Assembly (NCBI GenBank): GCA_964035545.1
Contig: OZ037769.1
Coordinates: 6,072,429 to 6,136,428 of the forward strand
Direction: 5' to 3'
From: Bugula neritina
Taxonomy: Eukaryota; Bryozoa; Gymnolaemata; Cheilostomatida; Bugulidae
Length of the DNA: 64,000 nt
The notes under the pieces were generated by a model, which was not told the DNA's origin, ran no database searches, and saw only the letters and a program-made list of their open reading frames with translations. This document shows positions 1 through 12,776 of the stretch, piece by piece; position 1 is the stretch's first letter, and the number at the start of each line of letters is the position of its first letter. Made by a program: the position numbers and the translations under genes.

Positions 1-130
1 GAATTTCTGAAGTTAGTATAAAATAGACACATTCAGGGGTATAGCATTATAGCGGTGAAATAAAAAATACATAAGACAGAAATGGAGAGGGGAACTAAAA
101 AAGATGGACAGATTCTAAATATGCACATAC

Positions 131-951
131 TTTTGCATTCTTCTATGTCCTCCCTCCATGATTTAGACATACATGTCACATTTTGCTGGGTGTTTCCCTT
201 AGCCGAGTAACCGGGCAGACAGGATGTTGATAGAGTGTTGCTATTGGCTGAAGTTGACCAAACGGAGCGGTTTGCATCTCTCATTACTGATGCTAATGAA
301 CATCCTCTATATTTATTTACCACTAAAAATGACAAATCAAATCACAAAATTTACATGATATATCTACAGCTAGATATGATGTGATGAGTATATTATATTC
401 TGATAAAACATTATTAATATCTGTTGAAATTTTAATACGTACCTTGATATTCTATCAAAAATCCTTGACTAGCATCTGTTGTTCTTGTTAATTTTTCAGT
501 TGTTAAAGTAAGAGTCACTTTGTCTGCACACACTGTGACTAAATATGGTCCCATAATGTCATCGGAGAATGTCAAAGTTTTATCTTGCTGACTATGACAG
601 ATTCCATCAACGCTTAGCTTGTTCTGCTTTAGAGAGAAAATTAATGGAGTTAATCTAATGTATGTTGGTGTCATTCTGCCAATTTTGTAGGATATTTTAT
701 ATGTTGTAGATTCTGTAGGTTTGAATCCAATCATTTTATTGTTGAAATCAGCGTGACTAACAAGGTGTCCAAACTTTGGTAGGGCTTTTACCATGTGGGA
801 ATTTGATTGGCTAATGATATCTGCAACTAAATACATTGGTAAGTTATAATATAATGAAGACAACAATAGTAAATTTATTACTTATATATAATTAATATAT
901 ATGATGTGTATAATTAATTATACATATTATATATATATGTATAATTAATTA

Positions 952-1026
<75 letters not shown>

Positions 1027-2991
1027 TTGGTTTGAAATACTTGCAAATGGTTTAAAGTTTTATTTTAAACTGTGACCCATAAGCATGTTTCAATTTAAAA
1101 GCTGTTTTATTTAGAACAAGTTTGAGAAATTGCATATTTGGCTTCAACAAGCCTTAATTCAAAAAAGGCACGTGATTCAGAAATTTTTATTTACAATGGT
1201 AACTGTAAAATAATAAAGAATCAAACCCAAGACCTCCGGCTGGCATCTTAGCTCGCTAAACGTTGCTCTACAAGGACTACTTGGTAATTCAAATTCTACA
1301 TTGCCAACAAATTATTGCTCAATAAAAACATTCACCATTACAGTTTCTACAGACTACTGCAAATAATTTTTGTATATCTTTTAAAAATGTTTGATTAAAG
1401 TTAGTAAATATTGGTAAGAAAGACTTGATATTTAGCCATCTCTACAAATTTCCAGTGCACATGTGGCTTACCTGCAACTTTAACTTTGAAGGTGCTGAAA
1501 AGGCTACCTTCAATTGCGTTCCAGAAGATTTCGATGGGTTCATCATTTTTACTATTGTATCTTGTATACAGCAGTGTGTTGACGAGCCAGTTGCCAACAA
1601 CTTTTATGTTACCAATTTCCAAAGTGTTGTAAACTGTACTATAATACCACTGTTGTAGTTTTGTGCCATCATCTGCTGTCCATATTCCAATCCATTTATT
1701 TGCTGGAAGATCCTTTATGGTTACACTGCACTGCTTTGTTCTCAAAGGCCAGAAGAAGCCATTTGAAAAACTGTACTTATCAGGAAAGTTGGGACTCTGT
1801 ATAAACAGAGGTTGTGACTTTATAGACACGCTAGAAATTTTTGAATCACAAATGTTGACAAGTTTTCTTCGTGCGGCTACAAAATTAATCAAATTTATCA
1901 TTTTAAAAATATCTCGTTTCTCATTATTAACATGATCTCTTTGCTTTAACTTACAGCACTTCAGATTATAAGCCTATTGTTGTACAATAACAGGCATTAG
2001 AAATGTTCTTACAAAATTCTGCAAAGTAAATAAGAAATGAAAGATTCCCTAGCCCAAGTAAGTAGGGACATCTATTTGCAACCAATTTGTCTATTTACTA
2101 AAAGCTATTTTGGCAAATATTATGCGAGTTGGTGTAGGATAAAAACTGAAGGAGAAAGAGCTGGCTTAGCTTCACTGAAATTGAATTAGATTACTTTTTT
2201 ATGAAAATTATGCACATAACTTTTAACTTATTGGCAAAACGATTGTAAATATTTAAATTTACTGTTTTACAATTGAAATATGAAAATGAATATGAAATGA
2301 AATATGAAAAAAAATTATATTAATATGAAAAACGCTATTTAAGCAAAAACTTCTATCAATAGGTGTAAAGTTTATACCTTTAAAAGATGCATGTTTTTTT
2401 AGATTACGGTTCATATATAAAACAAATATAATACCCAATGTTCTAGTTCAACCTATTTTGCAGCAGCATCAATACTGATACAATCTTCCCCATAAAAACA
2501 AATATATGGCTGCATTAGATAGTTAGATAATATAGTAAATGCACAAGTGCAATGAAATATCGCTAATTTTTAACAAGCTTACTGTTAGGGTATATCACAT
2601 GTGATATGTTGTAAGCTGAAATGTTTGAACAAATACAATAACACAATAATTTGTAATAACTGGTAGTCCTAGTATTGTTGGTAGTTGTAATTTATAAGCC
2701 AGGAATGTTTGTCAGTTGACTCTGTATAGTATTTTAAATCACTAAAGAATAGAATTTCTTAAAAACTCAAATATTGAACATGTTGAGTCCTCCACATGTA
2801 GCAATTTACACTCTAATTACATATCACCTGCTTTATTCACAGTAGATGTTAGTTCTATGTCTGTTGCAATTGCAATGCAATATACTTATCTTAATCAAAC
2901 ATGGCTTGTGCATTTATAACTTACTTTTACCTGTTTGAATGAGTAGAAAATGCAGAATTAGTATCAGTCCTAGGCTTTTAGTGAGCTTCAT
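131..2991 (-). CDS. Secreted or surface CUB-CUB-sushi protein, 5' part only
   Basis: Four coding exons read on the minus strand: 2991-2931, 1876-1472, 826-443 and 322-131; all junctions are phase 1, the pattern of shuffled extracellular modules. Exon 1 starts at ATG 2991 and encodes a signal peptide (MKLTKSLGLILILHFLLIQT). Exons 2 and 3 each encode one divergent CUB-like domain: exon 2 has the typical opening SPNFPDKY after a Cys, and exon 3 has Cys pairs and ends GFLIEYQG. Exon 4 looks like a sushi/CCP module, with CLPGYSAKG followed by a Cys-Met-x4-Trp stretch and a final Cys. A donor at 130 shows that the gene continues past the left edge, so about 347 residues are visible and any membrane anchor is unseen. 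A TATA-like stretch lies at about 3078-3090, roughly 90 bp upstream. CUB and CCP modules bind proteins or glycans outside the cell; the specific function is unknown. Confidence 0.7.
954..1024. repeat. (AT)n microsatellite
   Basis: About 70 bp of almost pure AT dinucleotide repeat in the intron between the two CUB-like exons of the left-hand gene, preceded by AT-rich degenerate copies from about 890. Confidence 0.9.
1196..1275 (-). mobile_element. Possible tRNA-derived SINE remnant
   Basis: Read on the minus strand, the block resembles a decayed tRNA head: an A-box-like TAGAGCAACG, then CCGGAGGTC and a B-box-like GGGTTTGATTC. Acceptor-stem pairing is absent, so it is not a functional tRNA. 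It sits in an intron of the left-hand CUB gene. Confidence 0.3.
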
Positions 2992-5634
2992 TCTATAACA
3001 GGTTCACTAGTGGTGCAGTAGAAATCTAGACTGAGAGTGATGAAAGCTGAGTGATAAGAATGGTCTTTAGCACTGATAGTATATAAAAGGTATATGCTCA
3101 TTGGTCGTCACATGTTTATTCTGTCACTAACTCTTATCAGGAAAAGGAAGTATTAGTAGCATATTATCTGTAACTATGCATAAAGCAATAACTTAAAATC
3201 ATTCTTTTTAAGTTGCAATTTAGCATCTTGATTTCCAAGTTAAAAAGTTTGAAAAATTATTCATACACTGAACGCTTAGTTGTCAAAACTTTTAGCACTA
3301 AAATCATCAAAAAGTAAAAATTGCTTTTATTTTCAAATTGGAGTAGAATAATTTGTCTACTTAACTAAAAAAGTTTTGTGTCAAATAGCTTATTGTGTAA
3401 TTGGTGCAAGAATTGTGTTCTAGTAAAGATTGTTTCTAAAAAACTGTAATGGCTGTGGGAAGTATACCCCTCAGTACCCCCTACCTAATATCTACATTAT
3501 ATTATGATGCAGCTAATGTCTCAAGGACGACAACTTCGTTCTTAACCAATCAAAATCCACCCCTTGTATATAAACGGCGGCTTCCGGTGCCCAAAGCAGT
3601 CTCGGTGATAAAAGTTAAGTAGATAGGTTAACTTTGGGCAATAGTTACTAATTGTACTCTTTTCTCTTTTGTAATTATATATGGTTTTTTATTGTGCGTA
3701 ATTGAAATACTAATACAGTTCTCTAGTTAAACAATCAACTGATTCGGTTCTTCACATAACCTCACAGTGGATATGCAGTAATTACTTGAGTACACAATAA
3801 CACCCCAAGAGTAGTATACAAAACTACAACAGAACTTTCCATCATGCAGTTGCTAAAAATATTTTAAGTTCAAGTGCCAATGTACAATAAATGAAAAATG
3901 TTCAACTATTTGCTGTGTTTTAAAGATAGTCCTATGTAATAATGCAGAGCAATTCTCAGCACCTTCGGGGTATACAATCCTTAGCATTTTAGGGTAGATA
4001 ACTCCTAGCACCTTATTATTGAGTGTCAACAATTATCAACACCATAATAATATGTTAAGTGGTCATAGTGTGTATGTTGAAGAGCTAGGTTCTGACTTAA
4101 CTAGGAAAATGTTTCTTTAATCATTGTTAAAAAAAGCCTATAAATTTGGAAATAATGCAGCTTCATTTTTACTCATTTTAGGTTTATTAAATAATTATTA
4201 ATATCAACAATAAATGTATATTATTAATCAAAATGTTAATTATGTGCTTACAAATGATTTACCTGTGTTTTTTCCTTTGTCTACCGAAGAAATTTTAGCA
4301 TGAGCAAAAATTATAACGAGTTGCAACAATTATAACAAATCAGCGCAATGCTCAAAGCTTGTAGAGATTATGATCAAACTTTATTTAAATAGCATTTTAA
4401 GTCGCTTAAAATCTGATATACAAAATATCTTTTTATGAGCCATTTAAAGTTATCTTTTGTAAAAAATATGTGACATGTTATTACCGTTTTACTTTAAATA
4501 TTATAACAGACTGGTTGTTTGAGTAATTTTCCTATGCATACTTATAGAGTGCAAAATTTCTTATTAGTTGCAGATCAAAAATGCTAACGTCATCAAATAC
4601 AATTACAAGGAAACTAGTTATTTAAATAATAGCATAGTATATTTTTGAATCGGTGATTATTTCTCATAATTTTATTTGCAGTTAGAGTTTTAGCCCAGTG
4701 AGATATATTCGAATGACCCTGCATATGACCCTGCTATATAGACCTAATGATTATTGGTTAATTAAAGTCACCAGCATATCACATAGGCTACTGTGATATA
4801 ACTAGCATATACTGTAACCAGTCTTGACTTTCACTAACCAACCAACTTTATAAGCTAAATTTTGTGGTTACTTCAATTTTTAGCTTAGTAAAACCATATT
4901 TGTATAGTATTTTGATTCGCCCTATATATTAGAGTACTATATTGTAAAGAGCCTAAATATAACAATAGCAATATCAGTTAAACAGCTTATATGAATAAAA
5001 TCTTGCTGAAGCATATTTTTTTGTCACCTTAAATCATTGAAATACAACACATTTTTTAGTTTTAGTATCATCTCAATGGCAGACTTGTTATATATTTAAT
5101 ACTTATATAGCTATTTGAAAACTGCTAATTAAATTGACAACATATATATAACATAATATATGTATAACATATCATAATTATGTTATATGTTGTATGAGAT
5201 ATGATATATAATAATATTCAACAGTTATAACGTACAAGATGTGTCAATGATACCTTCCTTAATTAGTTAACCTAACTCATAATTAATAAGTATTTTAAGT
5301 CATTCCATAGTAGCAAAGAACACATAGCTTTTATTGATAACCATTTTATAGAAATTACAATAATAACTCACAATTAAAAAATGTACATTATTATAAATAT
5401 TATAAATTTAAGTATATAGTGATATCTGTAAAAAAAATCAATTTTAAAAATTTAAAAGTTTAAACAAAATTAAACTCTGTTTCGACCTCTATACAAAAAA
5501 TGAGAAAGCAGCTGCACAGCACTAAATAGAAACAGAGTCAAGGAATGGTTGAAATGGTGGGACTAAAAAACTTTTACCAGTCTGCATAGTCATGCATAGA
5601 TTCAGCTAAATTTAGCTAAATTCTAAAATACTTA
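2992..5634. other. Intergenic region between two CUB genes
   Basis: No coding exon recognised. It holds the putative promoter of the left-hand CUB gene (about 3000-3100), the candidate solo LTR at 3450-3777, and AT-rich low-complexity sequence, including a palindromic ATATATAACATA-type stretch near 5140-5215. Confidence 0.6.
3450..3777 (+). mobile_element. Candidate solo LTR
   Basis: A 328-bp block begins TGGCTGTGGG, ends ATATGCA and is flanked on both sides by GTAA (3446-3449 and 3778-3781), which fits a 4-bp target-site duplication. Inside are a CCAAT-like ACCAATCA near 3546, TATATAA near 3568 and a possible start region about 30 bp further on, as expected for the U3/R part of an LTR. No internal retroelement coding sequence or primer-binding site follows, so it would be a solo LTR. 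A cellular promoter is the alternative, but no plus-strand gene lies downstream. Confidence 0.35.
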
Positions 5635-8600
5635 TTATGAATTATAGAGATCGTTCTCCAGCATCTCCACCTCATAGCCCTGAAACTGCTCCTGTGTTGA
5701 GGATGAAGGCTTTTTGATTTCAGTGTATAAATCAGTTACTTGCTTTCTGTCTTCTGACACAGCAGAGCTACAGGAACACAATGAGTTCACTTGTGTACTT
5801 ACATGGTAGATAGTATTGTAATATTGAAAGAGTTGCAACACAAAATACATGTTTGCAGTATGCTGTATGAAATGAACTGAAAATGTATTCCACTTAAAGC
5901 TTATTATAGATGAACTCTTGGAGTTGAGTTTCCTATTAGTTAGAAAGCTAACTTGCAAAGCCATCAACGGTGTTCAATATTGAGTGTATATTATGTTTAA
6001 TGTCATTCCAACTTAAAACAAAATTGTGTGAATTTTGCTTGTGTCTTACTGCTAAAACAATTCAAGCTACACTAGTGTTAAAAATTAGTTGCATATCTGA
6101 CTCACTGAGCTCACAAATAACCCGACTTGATTGGACAGCAATACAAACAAAAGATGCACCTTTTCATTTTTTATATGGTACTTCCCATAACAATTAAATT
6201 ACCAACTTTATTGATCAGAGAAACATGTTGTAGGTGTTATTGTGCTTCTAATTTGTGTTTTTAGGGTATCTCATATTAAAAATCTCATCACCATATATAA
6301 AATGTTTCTACTTACACTGATTTCGTCTCTACTGCTTGAGAGCTTTGCCTTAGAGACTTATTCCCATCAGTTGAATTTGTTGAGGGTTTATTAATCATGT
6401 CCAACACTTCTGAATAGATGTCTGTAAACATAGCCTACATATATTGTATAACAATTCTTTCACCATCTTAGTGGATTGTAAACACAATAGTCTACTGTAT
6501 AATGGTGATATTTGAGAAATTATAATTAATTAAATCAGAACAGTAAATTTTTGTATTATGTAATTTTCTAGATCTAGTTTAGTAGATTGAATAAAAACAT
6601 GCAAATTCAAAATGAAATTGATGAATAATGGCGGGCTAATTAAATTATTATATTTAATCTTTTTTAAGTACTGAAAAAAAATTGGTAGACAGTTGAAAAG
6701 CAACAGAAAACTTTCATAGAAAAAATTCTGAGTATAAAACTTTTTCACATGCAACCCTTTTTCACCAAAAGCTGCACTTAGTTTCAGAATTTGTGAAATT
6801 CAACTTTGTAAGCAAATTTCTGAAATCTTCATACTTTATTATGTGTCAATTGAGATGAATGCATACATTATGTAACATGCATATACCAACATGTGATATA
6901 TATTCCAACAGCAATGTAAAAAATATATTCGTTGCTTCGTGAATAATGAAAGAGATCTAAAAACTTCTTTGTGATGACGGATAAAAATTAATTTAGGCTA
7001 ACATTTTCTTGAGCTCTTGTGTTAAGTGCTGAATATGATTTCATTCATGACTTACGGTTATGTTCTAATTCATGATATTCATGATCATCTCCCTTGTTCT
7101 CTATAGTTTGTTGATTAGTGTGGAACTCATGAGTTGATCTAAAAATATGATTCGAGGGAGAATAACCCTTCATTTTAGCATATTGTTATATTCTCTACAC
7201 TAAGTACTCTTAAGTAATGCATAAAGCATAGCGTGAGACACTAAAATTTCATGTAATTGAATTACATGAAATACTGACATGCATGAAGATTTAACTACAA
7301 TTGTGTAGCATTTTCATATGGAGACTGTAGATTTTTTCTTACTTTGACTTTAGCAATAAAAACATAAACTGCATATAAATTTATAAAGTATATAGGCTAC
7401 AAATTATCAAAAATGTGACACAATCAAATATTACTTTTTGCACTTACTGGTGAGCTTCCCCTCTTCTCTTAATAAAAAGTACAGTGAGTACAATCACAAT
7501 GACAAGTAACACAGTGAGTGAAACTGTTGATGGAATTATTACTGTCATTAAGTTGGCAGGACTTGCAGGTGCTCTGGGTTTGTCAGAGGTCACAGTAGCA
7601 GGATTTGTATGAACTGCACTACTTGACACCTCACTAGATTCTGTACATGGAGAAGTGAGAGATTCAATCTCTGTAAATTACAAGTGATCCAAAACAGACA
7701 ATATTATTATCTAGTTTCTAACCTTGAGGTAGAGGAATGTTTATGCTATATTTGAACTTAGTTCTAGCTGTTCAAGTTGTAAAATTATGAAACAAGGGAT
7801 AAAACATAGTGATGAGGAATCAGAGTGTGCCAATTCTTTAATCAAATGTCATATTATTGATCTCAATTATTTTTGATTAATTTTAGTCAACTTTCCATTT
7901 TGATATATCATTAAACATTTTTGCAAACTGCTGTTACCATGGTAACAGCAGCAATAGCTACGTATTTTAATGCATAAAATCTACTTTCAATTTAACGCAT
8001 GTTTGTATATCATCTAGATTCATCATGCCAACGTTTTCGCTTAGATGCAACTTACTTATGCAATGTTGAGATTATCTTACTTGATAGGTAAAGAAGAAAT
8101 CCTGTGTCAGCTCCATTAGCGTCAGTGTGGAAGGTGAAGGAGAGCTTATTTCCTGCTGTTATGACAGATACGTTTGTGTCAGCTGGTAAATAACCACAAA
8201 TTCTTTTAGTTGAGTTTACTTCTCCTTCTACTCCTACTATATCCAAATAGTCTGAGCATGTTTCTTCACGGTGTAGTCTCACACCAGAAAGAAAATGAAT
8301 ACCTAGTAAAGTGTGAAGATCAAGCCCTGTGACTGTGAGAGTTGAGTGGACGTTATTGCGGTAATTTGGAGTTTGTTTCCTTATGTCAGGGTGCGCTCCT
8401 TTATGACTCATTATATAAAGTCCGCTGTTGGTTTGATCAAGCTGGACTTCTCTATCAGCATCATTTGTTCCAGGGTCAACCACAGTCCATACTACCAAAG
8501 TAAAAGATGTACAATATCAATGTAATAATTTTGACGCTTTGTGCTATATATAACAGTTTAAAACATTCAATATTTTAAATCCCGAAGACATTGTGAAAAA

Positions 8601-9837
8601 ACTAAATTGCTTTCATCATTGTCAGTGTAGGGAAAAAAGCAAGTATAGCCTAAGTCTTATAGAGTCTTGATTAATTGTTTTTTTTAATATTAAAAATTTA
8701 GACATATGGCTCAATTGCTTTATTTCACTAGTAGTAAGTACATTAATGCTTCAACTATCAGCTAACATGTAATTTATACTCTTACAAAACACAACTGTGT
8801 ATACCACTTAATCTGTTTGACCAATATAATTAAATTTTGCTTTACTGTCTAAGACCTAGGTGATGTTAGCTTACTAATTGTTTGATTTTATTGATAACAC
8901 CACATTGAATGCATGGCACCAAAATGTTATGCCATTACAATCTACAATCACAACTGAACCAGCAAATCTAATGTTTCTATTATCTGTAAATAATTTTCTC
9001 TTTTCTCATTTCTCCAAAATTACTGAACTCAGAGCTTTTTAGAATAGAAGTTGTCTGACTTACATTAAGTTAAACAGGTAATGCAAGGCTCGTTTGAAGA
9101 GTCATAATAACTCACAGTTATAGTACTATAGTTGCTGTTAATAACTCAATAGCAATAAGCTCTGGATGTTTTAGTACAGTGAATCTCACCTTTAAAAACC
9201 AGCACATTTTCATTCTAATATGTTACAAATAGTGTGTTTAAAAATAAAAACGCATGTTTCAATAATTTGGAATCTAGCGCAACCAAATTGTAGGGAAGTA
9301 GAACAATACTAAAGAGATTGTGGTAAAGAATAAACTGTAAAGGACAGACTTTATAGTATAAAACTATAGTCATTAGTAATATAGATCACACATACCTGAG
9401 TATCTGATGCTGAACTTGTAATTTGATCCAAAAATCTCTGAGATGTTTGAAGAATTAAACTGTAGAAAAGCTTCTGTAGGAGTTCCACCATTGAAATATG
9501 TATCAATAGAGTCTCCACTAGTCTTATTCCCACATATGTTTGTTGTTTTTGAGGAAAAGAATTTTACTTGTAAAAAGTGACTGTTATGACAATCAGCAGT
9601 TAGAAATGGGGTAGTGGCTGGGATATTATACTCCCCCTCCACTGTCAGTTCTACTACAGAATATTCTGGAACACTGAGTATCAATTCACAGTCCAGTCCA
9701 AACTCGTAGACTCCAGGGTAACCAGGACTCTGTATTATTTGAGAGCCACTGATGTTTACAACTCTGGTAGGGCAGATGCTGATAGCAGAGACTAAAAATG
9801 GAAAAGCGAAAAAGTTTTTTACCCAAAACCATGTCAA
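5635..9837 (-). CDS. CUB-domain transmembrane receptor with tyrosine-rich tail
   Basis: Complete six-exon model on the minus strand: 9837-9396, 8491-8081, 7670-7448, 7138-7056, 6421-6316 and 5767-5635 (stop at 5637-5635). All phases agree, giving about 465 residues. Order: signal peptide (residues 1 to about 19, start MTWFWVKNFF), CUB 1 (about 22-147, with SPGYPGVYEFGLDC), CUB 2 (about 148-284, with CSDYLDIVGVEGE and RICGYLP), a Ser/Thr/Pro stalk, one membrane segment (about 328-351, followed by KRR) and a cytoplasmic tail of about 114 residues. The tail carries Tyr motifs YHEL, YSEV and YTEI plus two more tyrosines near the C-terminus, possible SH2 docking sites. A good acceptor-like TTTTTAG lies inside the signal-peptide region, so an alternative first exon is possible. 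The ligand is unknown; I infer a type I surface receptor. Confidence 0.75.
7928..7951. promoter_or_regulatory. Perfect palindrome containing an RFX X-box
   Basis: A 24-bp perfect palindrome whose centre, GTTACCATGGTAAC, matches the full inverted-repeat X-box bound by RFX factors. It lies in the intron between the second CUB exon and the transmembrane exon. Occupancy cannot be judged from sequence. Confidence 0.5.
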
Positions 9838-10594
9838 ACTCTGCTATACTTTACTATATCTATAGCTAACGATAATTCACTTCACAGACCATTGAAACAG
9901 TATTGTAGATACCAGTCAAAATATGGATGCACACATCTGCTTTCAAAGTAAAGGAGCTGCATTGTGGGTATGTATTTATGTATCATATAGTGCAGTTTGA
10001 CTTTCAAGAGAAAATATCAATATGATGCATTGCAAATAAAAAAATACGGGTTGCTATGACAGTGACAATGACATCTCACCTGAAGAACTCACACTTAGAC
10101 ATCTTTGTAACACTAATGCTTGCAGAACCCAAGTTCCAAACATGAGTTTAACTAAATTGTTCATATTCGGCTTGATCACTCCTAGCAAAGACTGAGTAAT
10201 ATGGGCAATTAGAATAGTGTAAGTATATATCTAGTGGCTTCACTTCCTCTTTACCTGTCAAAGCACTAGCACTAGCTATATAATAATAATACTTTAAATA
10301 CAGAGGAATGTATGGATGTATAATAATGTGTTTAAACAGTGCTCTTTTCTCACACATGAGAGAGTAGTCAATGTAATATCACAAATAAAGCAATTATTGA
10401 CTTAACCAGTTCAATGCTGCATTTAATATATATTATGTTAATAATAATACAGACTATTTTATAGTTCTTTTTGTAAACTTGTTAATGTCTTGCAATGGTA
10501 ATACTCTTAATAATCAATATGCATATATGTGCACATGTACATGCATACATACTTGTATACATATGTGTATGTATATAATACAAACACACACGCA

Positions 10595-10652
<58 letters not shown>

Positions 10653-10680
10653 ATATATACAGTATAATATTAAATATAAC
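9838..10680. other. Upstream flank of the CUB receptor gene
   Basis: No supported coding exon. A short ATG-to-donor stretch on the minus strand at about 10078-10100 has the wrong phase to join the receptor. The right-hand end is the CA/CGCA microsatellite. Confidence 0.5.
10583..10660. repeat. CA / CGCA / TA microsatellite
   Basis: Runs of CACA, then about six CGCA units, then CACA again and TATATA. The translated repeats in this block (His/Thr or Cys/Val runs) are artefacts of the repeat. Confidence 0.9.
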
Positions 10681-11750
10681 ATGATGTCAACAATGATACA
10701 TTTGAATAATTATACGTTGTGTCTTGCAACTAGTTCAACAATCAAAATGACTAAAAGTTCACTTTGTTTCTGTCTTTTGATGAAGCAAGTTGATGATTCT
10801 ACTGTCTCAGATATATACTCTGGAATTATTATTAACATGTCTTGGAGAAACTATTCACTCTCTGACATTAAATCTCTGACTAATAGTGTGAATGAGATCG
10901 TCTCTTCTACCTATAATCCTATTGAGTAAGTTTATTTGTAATTTCTTATAAGACTTGAAGTAGAAAGTTTATAACGTAATAGTATGTTGTCTGTTATAAG
11001 TATATAATAACAATTACTAGATTAGCATTAATAATTATTTATAGAAGATAAAGTATGTAGAAAGTCATCAAAGATCCCTGAAACTGCTTACTCAATTATG
11101 TTTAAATATTTAAAAAGTTGCTAGTTGGTACATAGCGCTATACGCAATAGGTGACGCAATGCATTCATTGCTTGTCACAGTAGAAGACATGCAGCAGGGA
11201 ATACAATTCCAAATTATCCTTGTTGAAATATATTTTTTGACCTCTATAAGTGATTATAGTATACAGCTTTGTGATGCAGTGTATGTGGATTTTAAACATG
11301 ACTTATACATTGCCAAGATAACTTTCGTTAGTTGCATGCAAGCCAATGTGACAATCTATAAAACATATTTTTAGAAATCCAGATGAAGTAACAGAGTTGA
11401 AAGTCTTTATTAAAAAAGTGAAGAGTGCTATTGGTAGAGATGGGTTAGATGATGGAGTATGTGTGTTTGAGAAAGTGATAGACCATAAGATAACATTGGA
11501 AGATATTGAAGAGGAAGGTGATGAAGTTGTCTCCCCAATTAGTAACAAGAAGACAACTTTCAAATCTACATTATCTAATGTACTTAGTAGCATCAGAAGG
11601 AGAATTAGGAATAGTAGAGACAGTGACACTAAAGTTATATCCTATAGACAGAACAAAGTCTGCTTCTCCAAAATTAAATTAAATAGAAAATGGCTGAAGA
11701 CTGTTAAATCTTGCTTTACAGTAAAACATGGTCAGTATCTTTTGTACTGA
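10681..11750 (+). CDS. Hypothetical two-exon protein
   Basis: Two open segments join cleanly: 10681-10925 ends at donor GA|GTAAGT in phase 2, and 11375-11750 begins after acceptor TTTTTAG with the matching phase. The product is about 206 residues. The start is uncertain (10681, or in-frame ATGs at 10747 or 10783). The first half is Ser/Thr-rich and neutral (DIYSGIIINMSWRNYSL). The second half has an acidic stretch (ITLEDIEEEGDEVV) followed by a strongly basic C-terminus with SSIRRRIRNSRDSD. There is no signal peptide, membrane segment or family I recognise. It lies about 0.85 kb upstream of the CUB receptor start, on the opposite strand. It could be a lineage-specific gene or part of a larger gene. 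Confidence 0.4.
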
Positions 11751-12776
11751 AACACCAGCTATCAACTTATGTTCATTTGTATCTATAGTATAGGTTTATT
11801 GTATGTTATTATACTAATCTGATGTATACATGTAAATATACTTTTCTAATACGTACACATATATGAAGCTACCGAGATAAGAACTACAGCTAATAGTAAC
11901 TTGAATATGTATGTATCCAGAGCTTCCTGATCTTTTGGAGTCTCATTTACTTTCTGTATTATAGTGAAAAATGTTTAATTGAAATAAAATATTTATATAT
12001 TGACGAACATACTAATTGAAACTATGTTGTGATACGTTCCTTAAAAAATTTGGTACAGCAGAATCGATTGCTTGCGGTTTTCCCAGCTGAGAATAAAAAC
12101 ACGGGAATGTTATTGACATAATAGTTATATTTATTGGTAGTGCCCTGAACATCAGACACACTTCATGACAGAAGTAAATTATGCTCTGCACTTTTACCAA
12201 TTATGCAAAAAACAAACAAATATTGTTATTTCATCACTGTAATGTACTAAGTAGCTGACATGCACAGTATAACATTTATTTACAGAATAATTACAGAACG
12301 ACAATGTTCTATTATTCTAAACAGTTTTATAAAAGCAAGGATAGTTTTTGATCTCATGTTTTAATAATTTACAGTTCATTCATTAGTGTGCATATATTAT
12401 AAAAAATTGGATTTGAGTTGGTAAAATGAGTAATTGAGTTACATCTTAACAGATTATAGTGCATTTTTAAATGCCATCAAATCATGCAAGTTGTCATTGT
12501 TTGAAGGTAACGATACAACCCAAGTTAAAAAAGCAATACTTCATTGTGTGCATAACTTTACAGAATATATAAAATAAAATCATATAAAAACATAAATTAC
12601 ATATAAAATTAATATCAACACTAAAATGTCAACACAACTCAACATAGTGCGAGGTGTGAAATGACCTCGTTATATCTCAACCACACTGATAGGTATTACA
12701 GCGCATTCTCTGTATTCTCAACAAACATCCCCAACGCAGCCATCGGTTTGAAGCTCTACCAGAGGTCTACAGATTC
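11751..12776. other. Intergenic, no supported gene
   Basis: AT-rich sequence without convincing exons on either strand. A 62-codon minus-strand reading frame near 12012-12200 shows no family signal. Confidence 0.5.

Noticed and set aside
5970-6197. 75-codon plus-strand ORF
   Set aside because: Lies in an intron of the CUB receptor gene, with no splice context or family signal.
9792-9826. A mini-intron in the first exon of the CUB receptor
   Set aside because: GTAAAA...TTTTTAG would be only about 33 bp, too short for a normal intron; reading through gives a good signal peptide.
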